Source of the DNA: Poecilobothrus nobilitatus
Lineage: Eukaryota > Arthropoda > Insecta > Diptera > Dolichopodidae
Assembly (NCBI GenBank): GCA_947095535.1
Contig: OX352774.1
Coordinates: 73,284,416 to 73,348,415, forward strand
Reading direction: 5' to 3'
DNA length: 64,000 nucleotides
Each line of letters opens with the position of its first letter. Within the stretch, counting starts at the first letter, position 1. The notes below the pieces were generated by a model. That model was given only the letters and a program-made list of their open reading frames with translations. It did not search any database and was not told the origin of the DNA. The position numbers and the translations under genes are program-made. Of the stretch, positions 26,141 to 38,074 are shown one piece after another.

Positions 26141-26548
26141 TAGAATGATTAAATAAAATTAAAGGGAGCTAGAGTTTAGTGATTACTGACGCGTTAACTG
26201 TGTTTTCACCAACCAAACAAAAAATACACTATTTTTTTGGCAGGCATTTAAATGCAAATGTTCTAAGATTAACAAATGCTTCAGAAGCAAATATTTACAT
26301 AAAAATAAAATTATTTTTTACTTTCCTTAAAAAAAGAAATCCATTGTTTATGTAAAAAATATTCAAATAGCAAAAAAAAAAATTATTGCAATTATTGCTA
26401 TATAAGAACCAAGGATTTTTATGTTCTTGAAAATTTAATGGCTCAATAGAATTTAAAGGATTACCATTTTTTAATTTTGATATCATGAGGTAATATTTTA
26501 AATATTTTTAAATATTTTAATTCATAAAAGTTACTTTAGTTACTTTAG
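26141..26548. other. AT-rich spacer
   Basis: Nothing recognisable. The open frame at 26295-26486 (minus) is low complexity. Confidence 0.5.
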
Positions 26549-27105
26549 GGTTATGGTTTGGATTAACGTCCGCTTCCGATTGTAATGAAATTTATTATAA
26601 CGGCACTTGGTAACGTCATCACTTTGACCGACAAGGTCATTTGAAGTTCAAATTGATTATTTGAAAATTTTCCTATTATTTTGTAGTATTTTACCAGAAA
26701 AGAGTTTTCTAACGATATAGTAATAAATATAGGGTGTCTTTGAAAATTTTACATGTATAGTGGTTTTTTTGAAAGTTTTAATTTTTTTATCAAAATTTCC
26801 ACTTGAAACTGCAATATCTAAAAAACAGTAACACCGATTAAAATGAAACAAGATATATATTAAAGATAGTATTATGATCTACAAATATGTAGAAAATGAT
26901 TCCTGTATATTATCGTAGATGAAAGATATAACGGATAAAGTAAAATACTACAAAATATTTTTTTAAACATTTTCAAATAATCAATTTGACTTTCAAATGA
27001 CCTTGTCGGTCAAAGTGGTCTTCTATGAAATGTTGGTGATATTACTAAGTACCGTCATCAAAAATTTCATTTCAATCGGACATGGACGCTAATCCAAACC
27101 ATTTC
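26549..27105. mobile_element. Mutator-like MITE (family F)
   Basis: Long terminal inverted repeats of about 110-135 bp, imperfect: ATGGTTTGGATTA-CGTCC near 26553 and its reverse near 27102; ACTTTGACCGACAAGGTCAT at 26620-26639 and reversed near 27000-27019. TTACTTTAG (9 bp) lies on each side, at 26540-26548 and 27106-27114. Long TIRs with 9-bp duplications are typical of Mutator-like elements. The left flank already carries two tandem TTACTTTAG copies, so the duplication is suggestive rather than proven. There is no transposase inside. Confidence 0.65.
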
Positions 27106-27114
27106 TTACTTTAG

Positions 27115-28141
27115 TTTTACCCTATTAATTACAATTCTAGTAGGATTAGTTTTAAATAGGACGAGAGATGAAATGAAATATATTTAAGTACTATATGAAA
27201 TTTAACTATTTTTTACATTCAGTTATTATTTTTCATTTAATCTTTATAATTTTTTTTTTATTTTTAATTAAAAAAATTTCAATTTTATATTGTTTTTAAT
27301 AATTTTAAAGTTTTAAAAAAAGAAATCTCAAGGTTGCTCAATAATAAATTCAATCATAAAAAATACTTATTTTATTTTTACCTGTAAAACTTTTTCTTTA
27401 AAAGAAAAAATACAATTCAATCTGTTAAATCTGTACACAGTTGAAAAAAAATCAAAAAAAAAAAAATTATTATGAAAAGTTAATGAAAACCTAAAAGTAA
27501 TTTTCTGTATCATTAATTGTAATCGATTTTGACCTATTTTTGCATTATGATGTATGTATGCCGTACAATTCTGCATGCCGTATGTATGCAGATGCAGATA
27601 TACAAAATATTACATATACTTTGTATTTTAAAATGAAAATTATTTGTTTTTTTTTTTTTTTCAGAATTAAATTGAAAAGTTTTTGCTAAATTTATAAAAA
27701 AAAAAATAAAAAAAATATAAAACGAAAGTAATTGTTCTACCATTGATTTTTTCTTTGAATTTTTTCTACAAAATAAATATTAAAAATAGTGAAATATTAA
27801 AGGATACTTTCTTCAATTTTATGTAAACGCTTATTTAAGAAAAACTTTTAGCGCATGTAAAAATATCATGTTTAAATTTTAATTTATGCAGTTTTAACTT
27901 TGAAAAATTTATGCAGGTAGGAATCTGAAACCTAAAATCAATACATTTTCAAATTTTAACTTCTTACAGTTTACAGCAAAACGAGAAGAAAGATAAAAAT
28001 GTGTTTCTTTAAAGTAAAGTTCCAAAAGCTTATCCGTTTAAATTTTAAGTTTATAAGATATAAGTATTTAACAGATACAAAGTAGAAAATATTTTGCAAA
28101 ATATTATTTCCATCTAACCGTAAATTTTGTTTTGCAAAAAT
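27115..28141. other. AT-rich intergenic DNA
   Basis: No gene or repeat recognised; open frames here are short and low complexity. Confidence 0.5.
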
Positions 28142-28151
28142 TATATTATTA

Positions 28152-28286
28152 GGGGCCTCGGTGGCCCCTAACGACAACCAACACACGTCGTAAGAGTTAT
28201 TCTCCCTTACGACATGTACAGACACGCCCGAACAGGAGAGGCTGTGAAATTTCCAGCTGAGAAATGCAAAAACGAAAAAAAATAAA
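28152..28286 (+). mobile_element. tRNA-derived SINE (copy 2), promoter deleted, with target-site duplication
   Basis: Shares ACACACGTCGTAAGA, CTTACGAC, CACGCC-GAACAGGA, GGCTGTG and GAGAAATGCA with the SINE at 14109-14320. The tRNA-like region between GGGGCCTCGGTGGCC and the body is shortened, so box A is truncated and box B absent. Direct repeats TATATTATTA at 28142-28151 and 28287-28296 flank it exactly and fit LINE-assisted integration. It therefore probably lost its promoter after, or during, insertion. Confidence 0.75.
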
Positions 28287-28302
28287 TATATTATTATGCA
28301 CA

Positions 28303-28698
28303 TTACGATAGTCTCGGGTATATTAAAATTGCTTCCTTCGTTTGTAACACCTCGAAATAAGCATGCTCGATATAGACTCAAGTATATATGGATCGGACCA
28401 AAATCAAAAAATTAGTCGATTAAGGTTTGTTCGTCAGCACTATAACTCAAAAACTAAGAAAGAGTCTTGAAATTAACACAAAATATTTTTGGATCAATTT
28501 CTAGATTCTCTATTTTTTATTTTTTTAATATACAAAACATAGTATCAGAAATTAAAAACTCACCCAATTTATTTAAAAATAATGAAAAATTAAAAAAATA
28601 ATTGGTATATATGCAGAGTGATAGTATTATGTATTGTGAATACAGTAAAGGGTTCGTATTTCGAGTTGACAAGAGCAACTATATTCTTTCTCGTTTTT
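28303..28698 (+). mobile_element. Family A HINE-like element, short internally deleted copy
   Basis: The left part (CGTTTGTAACACCTCGAAAT, GGATCGGACC, CTCAAAAACTAAGAAAG) matches the family A 5' region. The right part (ACTCACCCAA, GCAGAGTG, GGGTTCGTA, GAGTTGACAAGAGCAAC, then TCTTTCTCGTTTTT) matches the family A 3' end. The 1.2 kb in between is missing. The GTCC microsatellite is gone and both subterminal repeats have decayed, so it is old. Confidence 0.75.
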
Positions 28699-31600
28699 AT
28701 CATGATTTTTAAATTTAGAGATTTTCTGTCATTTTTGTTTTCAGATTGGAAAAATATTTAGTAAGTCTTATACAGGTTTAAATTAGTTGAATAAAGTTAT
28801 TTTTCCAATTTTGAGAGTTGTAATTTTGCAATAGGTTGATAAAAATAAATTTTCATTCTTTATTATAAACGGTGAAGAAGTTTTGTAAAACTCATTAAAA
28901 CTAAATTTTTGTTTACTGTATAACAGTTATGTATAAAGCGTTGTAGATACATTTTATTTATTAGTGAAAAGGGAAAGAGTTATACATTAGTATTTATTAT
29001 ATAAGATTCTAAATCATACTATATAAAAAGATCATTGTGCTACAGCAGTAGTCCAGTTATATACAGATTTTAGAGGATTTATGCAGTTTTTAAGGAGAAA
29101 TTCGCTTTAAATGGCGAAAAGGAAACTGATTTGGAATTCTTTGGGATACATTAGAAATTTGTTCATCTCATATAATTTTAGATTTAGCTGGTGTTTAAAC
29201 ATTCAAGACTTTTATAATAGTCTATTTTTACTTTGTTCTACATACATTTTGGATTATATACATTTATGATTAATAATGTGAACGAATGAAAAAATTTTGC
29301 TTTAAATTCCAAATTTTGTAGTAAAAATTGAGGAATTTGCCAATTAAACTTAGTTATGAATCACTTTTTTATAATATAAAAAATTTTTATTAAATTTTCT
29401 AAATTTTTTTTTTTAAATATTTAAATTTTCGATTCATTCGTCAGAGATGGAAAAAAATATTTTTATTTAATAATTAAAATTTAGAAAATAATATGCAAAA
29501 AAAAAAAAAACGCTGACTTTTATCAAAAATTTTGAAACTAGATACGTATATATATAAACTATTAAATCTGCAGTTTATAAAACTTTGATCAAACATCTTT
29601 TCAACATTAAATAAAATACCACACTCTTTAATATAATTTATTCATAATTTTAAGTGAAAATTCTTGTTTCATTTTGAATAATATAATATGGAATATATTC
29701 TGTTACCCATTTACAAAAGGGAACAAATCAAATTTTTGAATAAAATCAGATATATGTACCTACTTATAGGACTGTTAAAAACTCTTTTGAACGGCATAAT
29801 ACAATGTTATAAAATAAAGAAAGTTTCATAGATATTTCCACTTAAAATTAATTTTTTTTTGTAAAACGGTATACACTCACAGTTTATCATCATTTACAAA
29901 AAATGTTTATAAGTGACTTGGATCGTTTTGCAAAAGGGGAAACGGATATATCACAATAAATTTCTTTTCTCTTCAAAAGAAAAAAATGTTTCTATTTAAA
30001 CATCCTAATAATTTCTTTCACGCCGAAAGAAAAACCGTTTGTATTAGAATCGTAAAATGTAAATCGTAAATGTAAAATTACTTTGTTTTATTTTCTTTTT
30101 TTTTTAAACGGAATGGTAAGGCATAATGATTGAATAACATAATTTGTGACATTATAAAATTTTGTACTTTTTCACTTCCAGAAATATTTGTAATAATTAA
30201 TTTTAAAATGTATATATGTTAAAAATAACAGTAGAAAAGTTAAAAAACGATAAATCAATTAGGAAGTTTAAAGAAAAATTTTACAAGCACTAGACATGAG
30301 CTTCTTAAAATGGAGCGTTACATTTTTAACAAAAGTTTTATATAAAGCAATTAATGGCTTTTTATTTTTACGGCGGTAACTGGAAATCATCGAAAGACGT
30401 TCATAAGCGGTACGAGTATAGGATTCCTTTTCCTTTATAAATTGAAAATATAATCATCACTAATTTTGCGAACCACCTAAGGTGAAAGATGGTTCAATAT
30501 TGGCGATATTTGAGTTACTAACGAATAGCCATATGCTGAATTATACCACCTATGAATTTAAACTACGTAAAGATTGGGCAGCGGATCCTCTCATCGTTTC
30601 TCTTTTGAAAATTTTGAGTGGAAGCATAAGATTTTTTATTTTGTAGATATAGCCTATGCAAATTGGATTGTTATGTGTACTTTGCATATATGGAATCATA
30701 TTTTATTTATTTTATTTTTATTTTATTTTATTTTTAAAAATTCTCGAAAACAGCTCATTTGCTCGTACAAAGTGTTATAAACTTATTAGTAATATGTCAT
30801 TCAAAATGAATCGAAAACAAAACAACATAACAAATTAAAAAAAAATCTAAATCCCTTAAAAATAGACAGCTTAAATGTATATAATGCTAACGCCATTTCA
30901 TGATGTACTTCTTATAGTTTGTAACAATTTATATGTAAACAATGTAGTAAAGTTTAAGAAGAGCATTAAAATCTTTCTTCAAAATCTGCCTCCAAATTTT
31001 TATATTTATTCTCCATACTCTTAAATTTGCTAAATCCCATTTCCCCAAGAATCTTTCTCTTCTCCATCCTTATCCTTAAAACCAAATTATATATTCTAAA
31101 GTCATCCTAAAGTCTGGTTTCAAAGGGAGTGAATTTTATTCTTTTAAAGTACATCTCTCTCCGGAAGAATATTTATTAGCATTAACTTTTCAGGGTAATT
31201 TTGAAGTTCTCGTAAAAAATAATTTAACTACATATTATATTGTTTTGTTTAACAATTAGATGCAATACTATGTCTTTTCTGTAGGTCACATGTTAAAACT
31301 ATTAAAGAGGGTATGTTGAGAAACTTTGTATACTATATTATTCCTTGTGTCAACTAAACCGATCATCAATTTGATATTTTAGTGTAATTTATGTAAACTT
31401 AAAAAAATAAGCATTGAAATAGTTTGGTGCCATGGTTGCCTTTGAAAAATTAAAAATAAAAAATTTGAATGAAAACATCACGTCAGGTACACATAATATA
31501 CATACATATATTTTAATTTGTATATTAAGTTTAATTATTGATGAAATTTAAATTTATTCAAACGAACTTTCAAAATTTTTTTTGACTTTTTGATAGTTTC

Positions 31601-31724
31601 CACTAAAATAATATTTAAAGAAAACTGAGAGTTTTTTAAATAATTTTTTTTGTTTTTCTTTGAATCGCTTTAATATTTTTTTAGATTGGTGTAGCAAAAA
31701 AAATCCTAAATTCTAATTATACTT
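28699..31724. other. AT-rich intergenic DNA
   Basis: No gene accepted. The segment 30370-30620 has more balanced base composition, but its open frames carry no recognisable domain. Confidence 0.5.
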
Positions 31725-32115
31725 AGCTGAAACAGTAAAATTGATATGAAAATAAAATTCATTTACAGTCGATACAATTTAGCTACGAGTATCGAATTTC
31801 GTTTTTATATTTGGCAATATCACCCTCTACACAATAACTCTTTTTCCAGCTTAAAATTCCAATTTTTTAAGAGAAATATTCAGGTTTAACTGAAACAGCA
31901 AAATTGATATGAAAATATCATTAAAATCTTTAAAAAGCGCCTGGAAATGGTAGAAAAATAGATTCAAAGATTTGGTAATTTCAAAATCCATTTAAAGACA
32001 ATAACATCCAGCTACGAGTTTTGCACTTCGTTTTTATATTTAGAAATATGGACCTCTACACAATGATTTTTTTTTCCAGCTTAAAATTCCAATATTTAAC
32101 GGAAATATTCACGTT
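31725..32115 (+). repeat. Family G dispersed repeat, two units
   Basis: AGCTACGAG then TTCGTTTTTATATTT, CCTCTACACAAT and CCAGCTTAAAATTCCAAT occurs at 31781 and again at 32010, a spacing of 229 bp. It is the reverse complement of the block at 12598 and 12812. Confidence 0.65.
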
Positions 32116-32470
32116 TAAAGAGTAAGCATAGAAAGCAGAAATCAAAACACATGTCATGTAGGAGTGTTATTAGAAACGTTTAGAAGTCGGATGGATTTCC
32201 GTTTCTATTGAAATATTGATTTGAAGAGAATGGGTTCAAAGAAAACTGTATTACCACGCAGTATTGAAATTTCGATTGGTTTAATTTAAGAAAATAAAAG
32301 TAAAGTTTTTATAAATGAAAATCTAAAATATGAGTAATTATCTGTAATTTAAAAAAAAAGAGAAAATGATTAAATTATTGATATTACTTTTTCTTAAAAG
32401 ATTTTAAACCATTACCTGAGTTTTATGAATACATTTTTGAGAATACATAGGTATTAAGAAGCATATATAG

Positions 32471-33253
32471 TTGGCCTAATGCCATTTCGCAAAAAGACTT
32501 TTCGCCTAATGCCATTTGACAAATTATTTGCAAGATTTATTGCAAAATGCCCTTTCACAAAAACACTTTTAACAAAAAGGACACTTCACAAAAAGAATTT
32601 TAGCAAAAAGAACATTGCACAAAAAAGACTTTTAACAAACTAATATTTAATAAACAAACTTTTTTAAAATATGTATTTAATAAAGAAAGTATAGTATTTT
32701 TATTTCTTTACATATATGTTTCTTATATATTCTGGAAAAAACGAATATTCTGATTTTGTAATCAACTATAAACTAGCTCTTAATTATATTTTCTGCATAT
32801 ATATTTCAACTGGATATAGCGCAGTTGACCTGAACTCACATTGCAAACATCACATTGCAAAAAAATTACTTGCCAAAATCACATTTGACAAAAAGGGTCA
32901 AATGTTTACTTTGCAAAACATCCGTTTGAGAAATTTTCAAATAACATCAAATAGCTTAGGTATATTAATATGGGGGACATTTATTCTGGAAAAAGCGTAT
33001 AACTCTGATTTTTTTTAGCAACTTTAGATACTTCTAACTATTTTTTTTGCATACATATTTCATTAATGAATATTCTAAAAAAAGTGAGTACCCTGATTTC
33101 TAATCCAAATCTAAAATCGCTTCCAATATTTTTTTGGATACATATTTCAACAGTGTGTGCTACTATCTCCGAACTGCTACTAGTCTGTTTTGTCAAATGG
33201 CATTAGGCAAAATGTCTTTTTGCGAACTGGATTTGGGAAACTGGGATACTCCC
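32471..33253 (+). mobile_element. Family E TIR-type element (copy 2)
   Basis: The left end TTGGCCTAATGCCATTTCGC, then AAAAAGACTTTTCGCC and AATGCCATTTGACAAA, is matched by the reverse complement near 33192-33228; the right terminus reads GGGAAACTGGGATACTCCC. The interior has degenerate repeats of CACAAAAAGACTTTTA (32540-32640) and D-monomer copies (32719-32790, 32980-33170). The open frame at 32716-33018 runs through these repeats and is not a gene. Confidence 0.65.
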
Positions 33254-34362
33254 GTACTTAGTATACACATAATATATTATATTGAAACATATAATATATG
33301 GATACATATTTGATAAGCGGTGTACGAAAGTTGATTCTGTGTGAAAACGCAATATGTTCAAAGATAAAATTTAAAGTGTGGTTATTTTTTTTTTTTAAGT
33401 TTATATGAAACATATATTAAGGTATCTAAAAAGTTTTGTAGAATAAAAGACAAAAAAGAAACAATATCTAAAATATTTAGTTATGAAGACAGAAAAAATA
33501 TTTAATATGTATGATATTTAATTGAATGAATAAATCGTTTGTATTCTCTGATGGTTTTTATTATAACTATGGTATGGTATTGTACCATATTTGCAATAGT
33601 GATTTATCATGAATGAAACCACATTTAATCATTTTAGAAGAAGAATTATTTATACAATGTGTTGAATTTTTAAGCTTTTGCTTTTTTAAAAATAAAATTT
33701 ATTAAAGGAAAAAGAAAACATGTTTAACACACACAATATACAATTCGTTTTTAAATAGAATAACATTTGTTGGAATAAAATTGAATGTGTTATCACAGTC
33801 AATCAGTGATTGTCAGTGAATTAAAGAAAAAAATTGATTTTGTTTTGTAAAGGGAAGTCATTAAGTGTTTCGTTAAGTACACGGAGTTGTTAAATTTTCA
33901 AAAATTAAATTAAATTAAATATATATATACTTTGACTCCTGATACAACGAAAAAATTCATTAAAATAAAATTCTTTAAAAAGTAGGGAATTAACAAACTT
34001 AAAATTAAAATGACAGTTAAATTTGTTTTGGTTGTATATGGCTATTGAGAAATATTGAAAATACTCCCAGTGCAGAACACTATAAACTAGATTTGAATCT
34101 CAGGGTATTACAGGAAATTATTCGGATGAATCAATGCTTGAATTAAGCGTTTAGAATATATTATATGTTTACGTACCTGTACAAACCCTCTAATTCAATT
34201 TTAAGATTAATTTCTTGCAACTTGCGGTACAACCAGAACGATTTGACCAGTTTTGATTTTAAAAATATTCAAATGTATTGTTTTTGTCTCTAGAAAACAA
34301 TTGGTACGTTTTAATACAGTCTATTGTCTTATCGGTAAATATGTCGTAAGATTAGATAGTTA
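33254..34362. other. AT-rich intergenic DNA
   Basis: No gene or recognised repeat. Confidence 0.5.
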
Positions 34363-34518
34363 TCCAATGATTCTTGACGTTAGATGAATTGACACTATAG
34401 AGAGTGTGAAGAATTTTCTCTGTACCTCTGCCAGTCTGTCAAGAAAAACGCAGAAATATCTTGCTAGCTTCTTTTTTCTAGATTTAGGTAATCTCTTTGA
34501 CATTGATCTAAGAAGCTT
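34363..34518 (-). pseudogene. Possible BESS-domain protein fragment
   Basis: The minus strand has an open stretch of 52 codons between TGA (34519-34521) and TAA (34360-34362), in a region of normal base complexity. It reads LLRSMSKRLPKSRKKKLARY, then FCVFLDRLAEVQ. The pattern of a short hydrophobic helix with SM, a P after about five residues, a basic stretch, then a hydrophobic helix resembles the BESS motif of insect MADF-BESS proteins. No MADF domain was found upstream, and the frame breaks at once. This may be a processed or transposon-borne remnant, or chance; the resemblance is from memory and weak. Confidence 0.25.
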
Positions 34519-34898
34519 TCAAAGCTTCCTCTGACAGAGTCGTATCATTGTGGTATAAAACTGGAGAATCTTAAACCCAATTTTAGTGGAATAGTTTTTT
34601 CTACATTTTTCAAGGTGCACTATGGACCTAGAGTCTCGTAATTACGGACCCGTCGGCTCAGTCTTCATCAATAAAAATTAATCAATTACACTACCCACTA
34701 AGTTTTTTAATGTTAGTAACATTTTTTAAACTAAATTAAACAAAAAAATATTTTAACATATTGATATTTTATGCACCTTTGCATATAACGATAAAACTTT
34801 TTAAAACTGAAATTAAACATAACTTCATAACTACATAACTTCTAGAAATATCAAAAAATTCTTAGGAAATATAAAATCATTTTCTGTTTTTAAAAAAA
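34519..34898. other. Intergenic DNA of mixed complexity
   Basis: The part up to about 34680 is richer in GC than the background, consistent with a decayed coding or transposon sequence. No frame stays open. The rest is AT-rich. Confidence 0.4.
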
Positions 34899-36207
34899 AC
34901 AAGGTAGAATGTAAACCAACGGTTTTTAAAAGCGCACATTTCCAAAACTCAATACAAACTGTTTAGAAGTGTGACTTACACAAAAATTTGAAAATTTCAT
35001 GTAATAAGAAAAAATGTGAAAATAGGACATTTTTGAAATTTTGAGGGGCCGTAAGTCCGGAATCCTATATAACTAAGAAAAGCCGTTAACACACGTAAAA
35101 ATATATTATTAAACCTTTAATTTTCATGTCATGCCGAAGAAAACTTTTTACAGGTGCTTAAGTTACAGGTGTCTAAAAATACCAAATTTTCAATTTTTGA
35201 GGCGTAATAACTCTTAAAGAAGGGGTGTTACCAAAAAATTTTCTGAGGAAACTTATACTAATTCTAAAAGTTCTTTCTTGTCTCAAAATTTCAGGTTCCT
35301 ATCTAAAGGGGTGCCGGAGTTATGAAAAAAGAAATTTCATGCAAAATGTGGTTTTCACATAACGGTAAATTTAAATAGTAAATTACAAAATATTACATAA
35401 TTTTGATATTGTTTTATATAGATAATAAAATTTTCGATCTTCTGGCGGTTTTAGATTGCAAAATTGTTACGCAAAGCCCGAGATATATACATCTGAAAAT
35501 GGCGCTTTTTCGTAATTTTGAAGAGCTGCAACTTTGGAACCCTTTGCAACTAAAATAAACCTTTCACACACGTAAAAATATATTATTGTAGCTTTAATTT
35601 TTATATCTTGCAGAAGTAAAATGTGTACAGGTTCATAAGTTACAGGTGTTTAAAACTAGCAAATTTTCAATTTTTAAGCCCTAATAGCTCATAAACAGGG
35701 GGTGGTCCGAAAAAATTTTCTGAGCAAACTTATACTAATTCTCAAAGTTCTTTCTTGCCTCAAAATTTCAAGCTTCTATCTAGAAGCGTGCCGGAGTTAT
35801 GAAAGTAGAAAAATCATGCAAAATTTGGTTTTCACATAACGGTAAATTTAAATACTAAATTTAAAAAATTTGTATAATTTTGATATTAATTTACAAAGAT
35901 AAAAGAAATACCTGTCGAATGACGTTTTCAGATTGAAAAAATCTTGAGCAGAACATAAGATATATGCGTTTAAAAATAGGGCTTTTTCAAAGTTTGAGGC
36001 GCTGTAGCTCCGTAAAGGGGGGGGGCTACATGAAAAAGTTGTTCCACAAAATTATTTTTTTTATGAGACCTACCTATGGTTAAAATTTTTTTCTCTATCT
36101 TTAACGGTGTAGAAGTTTTGTAAACAGACGGACGGACGGACGGACGGACGGACAGAGTGAAACTAATAAGCACATTTTTTCAAAATTTTTTTGGAAATGT
36201 GCTAAAA
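34899..36207 (+). mobile_element. Family B HINE-like element, complete copy
   Basis: Starts AAGGTAGAATGTAAACCAAC and ends at GGAAATGTGCTAAAAAC. GCACATTTCCAAAA at 34934-34947 has its perfect reverse complement at 36189-36202. The last part forms a hairpin (AGCACATTT against AAATGTGCT). A (GACG)6 tetranucleotide run lies at 36127-36150. The body is two related blocks with a spacing of 477 bp (compare TTTTCACATAACGGTAAATT at 35352 and 35829) plus part of a third. The structure is that of non-autonomous Helentrons. No protein is encoded; the frame at 35970-36173 reads the microsatellite. Confidence 0.75.
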
Positions 36208-38074
36208 ACTATAATAATTATTATTAAAGTAATGAATAAAAATATAATTTAAAATAACTTAAAAATATATTTCAATACCTTTTCATCACCACAATAAAAA
36301 TACTCAATTAAGAGTAAATCGTTTCACCAATTTCTAATATTATTTTATTCTTTCTTAAATTGTTGTTTTGATAAATTTGTAGTTTTCCTAATGACCTAAA
36401 TGTTATTCTTATTGCTATTTGAAGACCATTCAATACAATTGGTTTTTTTTTGAAGAATTAAAAAAAAAAAAATCAGCTGTCTCCACCACAGGACTGACTG
36501 CTATTATTCGAAAAGTATAAAGCCAAAATTCATAGACTTTTTACATAAAAATTTTTATCAAAGCAAAATAACTTCTAATAATTTAACATCATTTGTTTTT
36601 ATTCAATAACAATAATAAGCAATGAAAAAGTAAATATATACATATGTACATTCATTCATACATCCATTTAGATATGTATGTAAGTAGATGATTTTTTTTT
36701 TCATTCAAACATATTAGAAGTAAAAAATAATAAAAAATGTAAACAAATACAAACCAAACATAAGATTAATATTGAATCTGCTAACAAAAATTTTACAGAT
36801 TGAATTTTACGTCATCAACAAAAGAATAATATAATATGCATAGATATAATACATTATGTAAGTTTTTAAAGATATAAAAAAAAATCAAAAATGATCGGAT
36901 CAAAGAATGTTCTATGACAAAGTTATTCCTCTTTACTTGTGTAACAACTTTTTCTTAATAATTTTTCTCATAAAATTTTTCTGTTACGAAATATTCGTAA
37001 AAATCTTAAAAATGACACAGTAAACTACTACGTCTGGTTGTCCGATATGCTCCAAAAGCTTATCAATCCAAGATATTTACATCAAAACCTTAAATATGAA
37101 CTTTTCCGCTCAGTCGTTTAAGCTGTACACGGCCAACAGCATACCCACACAAATACACACACACACACAGACATCACGTTAAAAAAATTTGTACAGCTTT
37201 TTCCGCACCGGAGTAGTGCATATTTGCCAAAATCTCGGGTACAAATTTTTAGTATGAAAACAATACCTACCTTATGCATAATTATATGCGGTCGGTAAAA
37301 AAAATACCTATACATACATATGTATGTAATATAAATAAATAATATCTGTTTTCAAGTGGTTTCTTTTTTATTAAATGGTAAAATTGTTGTACGTGAGACC
37401 CATTGGAATTTTTAGTTATTTATAGTTAAAGAATTTTTATTTTTATGAATGAGATTTGGTTTTGTAAAATTTCGGTTAAAGTTAAATATAAAGACTTTTA
37501 TGATTTGAAAGAGGACTAAAAATCAAAAAGAACAAAAAAAAAAAAAGAGTATAGAACAAAAGTTATAGCGTATGTATGAATATAATAATGAAAAATATTA
37601 ATGATTTTTATACATATTTGCCTTTTTGATTTATTTATGGTTTTCAAATATGAATATTGAACTAATATTGGAAAGTTAAATTTTGTAACGAAAAAATTAT
37701 TACAAATGAAAATAATATAATTTTGGTTTTTTTTTTTTTGTTTTTGATATATGTAACCAATTAATTTCAATATGATATTTCGTACATAAAACAAATTTAT
37801 TTTTATAGAATTTTGGTATAAAATTTGTAATTACACCAAATACCACCTATTAAGAATTGTAGTACAGTAACTTTGTTATTAAAGTCCTTATACATTTAAA
37901 AGATTTTTATATTTTGAAAAATTTAATTGGTACAAATGTAAAGTTAATTTCATAAATATATGAAGTAAACAGAATAATATGATGAAATTTAAACATGTCT
38001 TGAATGTTAATTAATTATGGGATTATAACGTTTTATACATGTGATAAATAAATTCATAACAATAATTGCTCATT
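36208..38074. other. AT-rich intergenic DNA
   Basis: No gene. A short (CA)n run lies near 37149-37167. The open frames at 37118-37315 and 37516-37794 (minus) are low-complexity or microsatellite-driven. Confidence 0.55.

Noticed and set aside
27971..28381. A 136-codon open frame on the minus strand
   Set aside because: It runs backwards through the SINE and HINE sequences, so it is a chance frame in repeats.
32471..33253. A CRISPR-like array of AAAAAGACTTTT repeats
   Set aside because: Repeats are degenerate, with irregular spacing and no unique spacers, inside a transposon in a eukaryotic genome.
35970..36173. A frame with a repeated SVRPSVRPSV sequence
   Set aside because: It is the translation of the GACG microsatellite in a family B element.
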